Made by a program: the position numbers and the translations under genes. A stretch of DNA of 7,587 nt, taken from UBA6197 sp047638075 (GTDB lineage: Bacteria; Pseudomonadota; Alphaproteobacteria; Rhodobacterales; Rhodobacteraceae). Below, piece after piece: positions 7,352 to 7,587 of the stretch. Under the pieces are notes generated by a model that worked only from the letters and a program-made list of their open reading frames with translations, was not told where the DNA came from and searched no databases. Where the stretch lies: positions 1 to 7,587 of the forward strand of contig NZ_JBLJBV010000005.1 of NCBI RefSeq assembly GCF_047638075.1, given 5' to 3'. Numbering within the stretch: the stretch's first letter is position 1; every line of letters begins with the position of its first letter.

Positions 7352-7369
7352 AGAGCCTGAGCAGGCTCT
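7352..7369 (+). repeat. hairpin spanning the second segment junction
   Basis: AGAGCCT (7352-7358) pairs perfectly with AGGCTCT (7363-7369) around the loop GAGC. The left arm lies in the unrelated 37-bp segment and the right arm in native orfA sequence, three bases before the slippery heptamer. Confidence 0.6.
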
Positions 7370-7372
7370 GGG

Positions 7373-7379
7373 AAAAAAG
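7373..7379 (+). promoter_or_regulatory. A6G slippery heptamer for programmed -1 frameshifting
   Basis: A AAA AAG lies in the orfA frame (codons 7374-7376 and 7377-7379) with TGA directly after it. Slipping back one base reads on into orfB as K-K-V-T-R-P-S. This is the known way IS3 elements make the OrfAB fusion transposase. It is intact here, although orfA upstream is broken. Confidence 0.8.
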
Positions 7380-7587
7380 TGACGCGGCCATCCGTTGCCC
7401 GACAGGCGAATGTCGGTATTCGCCGACAGGGTCAATGCCGCGAGATGGCCGAGAATGCGGTGGCGCGAAGAGGGGCGAGCGTTGCGCTGGCCTGCCGGGC
7501 TTTTGGGGTCAGCGAGACCTGTTATCGCTATGGCCTGACGTTGCGGGCCGAGAACGAAGAGATCGCCAATCTGCTGGTCGGGCTGAC
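7379..7587 (+). CDS. IS3-family transposase OrfB, N-terminal part, cut by window
   Basis: OrfB carries the DDE integrase-like catalytic domain of the IS3 transposase; only its N-terminal lead-in is visible. The frame is -1 to orfA and is open from 7361 to the right edge. GTG at 7379 is a formal start, but expression is expected by frameshift from orfA. Family wording is clear: V-T-R-P-S, then REMAENAVARRG, VALACRAFGVSETCYRY and ENEEIANLLVGL. Between Pro-Ser and Gln-Cys-Arg-Glu-Met there are 13 extra residues (7394-7432, 39 bp) that I do not recall from the family. Because 39 is a multiple of three, the frame survives. The catalytic D, D and E residues would lie beyond the window, so intactness cannot be judged. 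Confidence 0.8.
   Translation, partial: MTRPSVARQANVGIRRQGQCREMAENAVARRGASVALACRAFGVSETCYRYGLTLRAENEEIANLLVGL
7399..7430 (+). repeat. alternating inverted and direct repeats in the third segment
   Basis: CCGACAGG occurs at 7399-7406 and 7423-7430. TGTCGG (7411-7416), between them, is the reverse complement of the CCGACA in both. In addition, GGCGAAT (7405-7411) pairs with ATTCGCC (7418-7424). Three mutually exclusive hairpins are possible, starting 19 bases or more after the slippery heptamer. Confidence 0.6.

Larger units (their letters stand above)
7041..7382 (+). pseudogene. IS3-family transposase OrfA, broken by two short insertions
   Basis: OrfA is the DNA-binding helix-turn-helix protein of IS3 elements and the N-terminal half of the OrfAB transposase. 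The ATG at 7041 follows GAGGAG (7028-7033) by seven bases. Residues 1-48, from MKTSGYTEAQ to KWRAKYGGM, are an intact family start with the helix-turn-helix around VAELCRTHGMSNASFYKW. The frame then reads 12 unrelated residues to TAA at 7221-7223. The expected continuation, DASMVSQMTAIEEESRRLKR, reappears in another frame from 7226 and runs to SMQADLL (about 7321), part of the leucine-zipper region. A second unrelated stretch follows, and the family end (Q-A-L-G-K-K, stop TGA 7380-7382) returns in the original frame. Removing about 41 bp (7185-7225) and 37 bp (7324-7360) would restore one open frame. The comparison is with the family protein as I remember it. Confidence 0.82.
6968..7587 (+). 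mobile_element. IS3-family insertion sequence, left part, probably degraded
   Basis: The segment carries a leader, a transposase orfA with its GAGGAG ribosome-binding site, an A6G slippery heptamer and the first part of orfB in the -1 frame. This is the standard IS3-family layout; the protein wording suggests the IS407 group, but I am less sure of that. The left boundary is approximate. I place it near GGAGGTAATCCCCCC because it resembles IS left ends I recall; a start at the TG of 6958 is an alternative. The right end, its inverted repeat and any target duplication are beyond the window. Three short foreign segments interrupt the coding part, so this copy is unlikely to be active. Confidence 0.85.

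Noticed and set aside
7022..7360. Open frame of 112 codons from ATG 7022 as an independent gene
   Set aside because: Its first half is out of frame with the OrfA helix-turn-helix, and its second half is simply the frameshifted continuation of OrfA.

Overview
The window is GC-rich and reads as a chromosomal segment of an alphaproteobacterium, most likely a member of the Rhodobacteraceae (roseobacter group). This rests on protein wording recalled from that group (the SucA N-terminus, a SucB with two lipoyl domains, a MAPEG gene beside lpd) and on strong C/G third-position use. It is an inference from the sequence, not a database result.

Positions 1-6818 hold the 2-oxoglutarate dehydrogenase complex. 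sucA (E1o) is cut by the left edge, with only a few N-terminal codons likely missing. Its stop codon directly abuts the sucB (E2o) start. SucB has two nearly identical lipoyl domains. lpd (E3) follows after two unrelated small genes. E1 decarboxylates 2-oxoglutarate on thiamine diphosphate, E2 carries the succinyl group on lipoyl arms to CoA, and E3 reoxidises the arm with FAD and NAD+. The first small gene (4562-4960) is visibly AT-richer than its neighbours and encodes an unrecognised 132-residue protein, so it looks like a recent insertion. The second (4964-5359) encodes a four-helix MAPEG-like membrane protein. lpd appears to have its own control region, with three CATAC motifs exactly 11 bp apart plus an inverted copy. 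A strong rho-independent terminator closes the block at 6833-6873.

From about 6968 to the right edge lies the left part of an IS3-family insertion sequence. It has a ribosome-binding site, an orfA start, a classic A6G slippery heptamer and the beginning of orfB. Compared with the remembered family protein, the reading frames are interrupted at three places by unrelated segments of about 41, 37 and 39 bp. Each segment contains, or creates at its junction, a short hairpin. The first two break orfA, so this copy is probably inactive. The right end of the element lies outside the window.

No tRNA, rRNA or CRISPR array was seen. I found no clear new multi-gene system. The most unusual items are the triply interrupted transposase, the AT-rich orphan inside a TCA-cycle gene block, the phased repeats before lpd, and a possible internal start in sucB.
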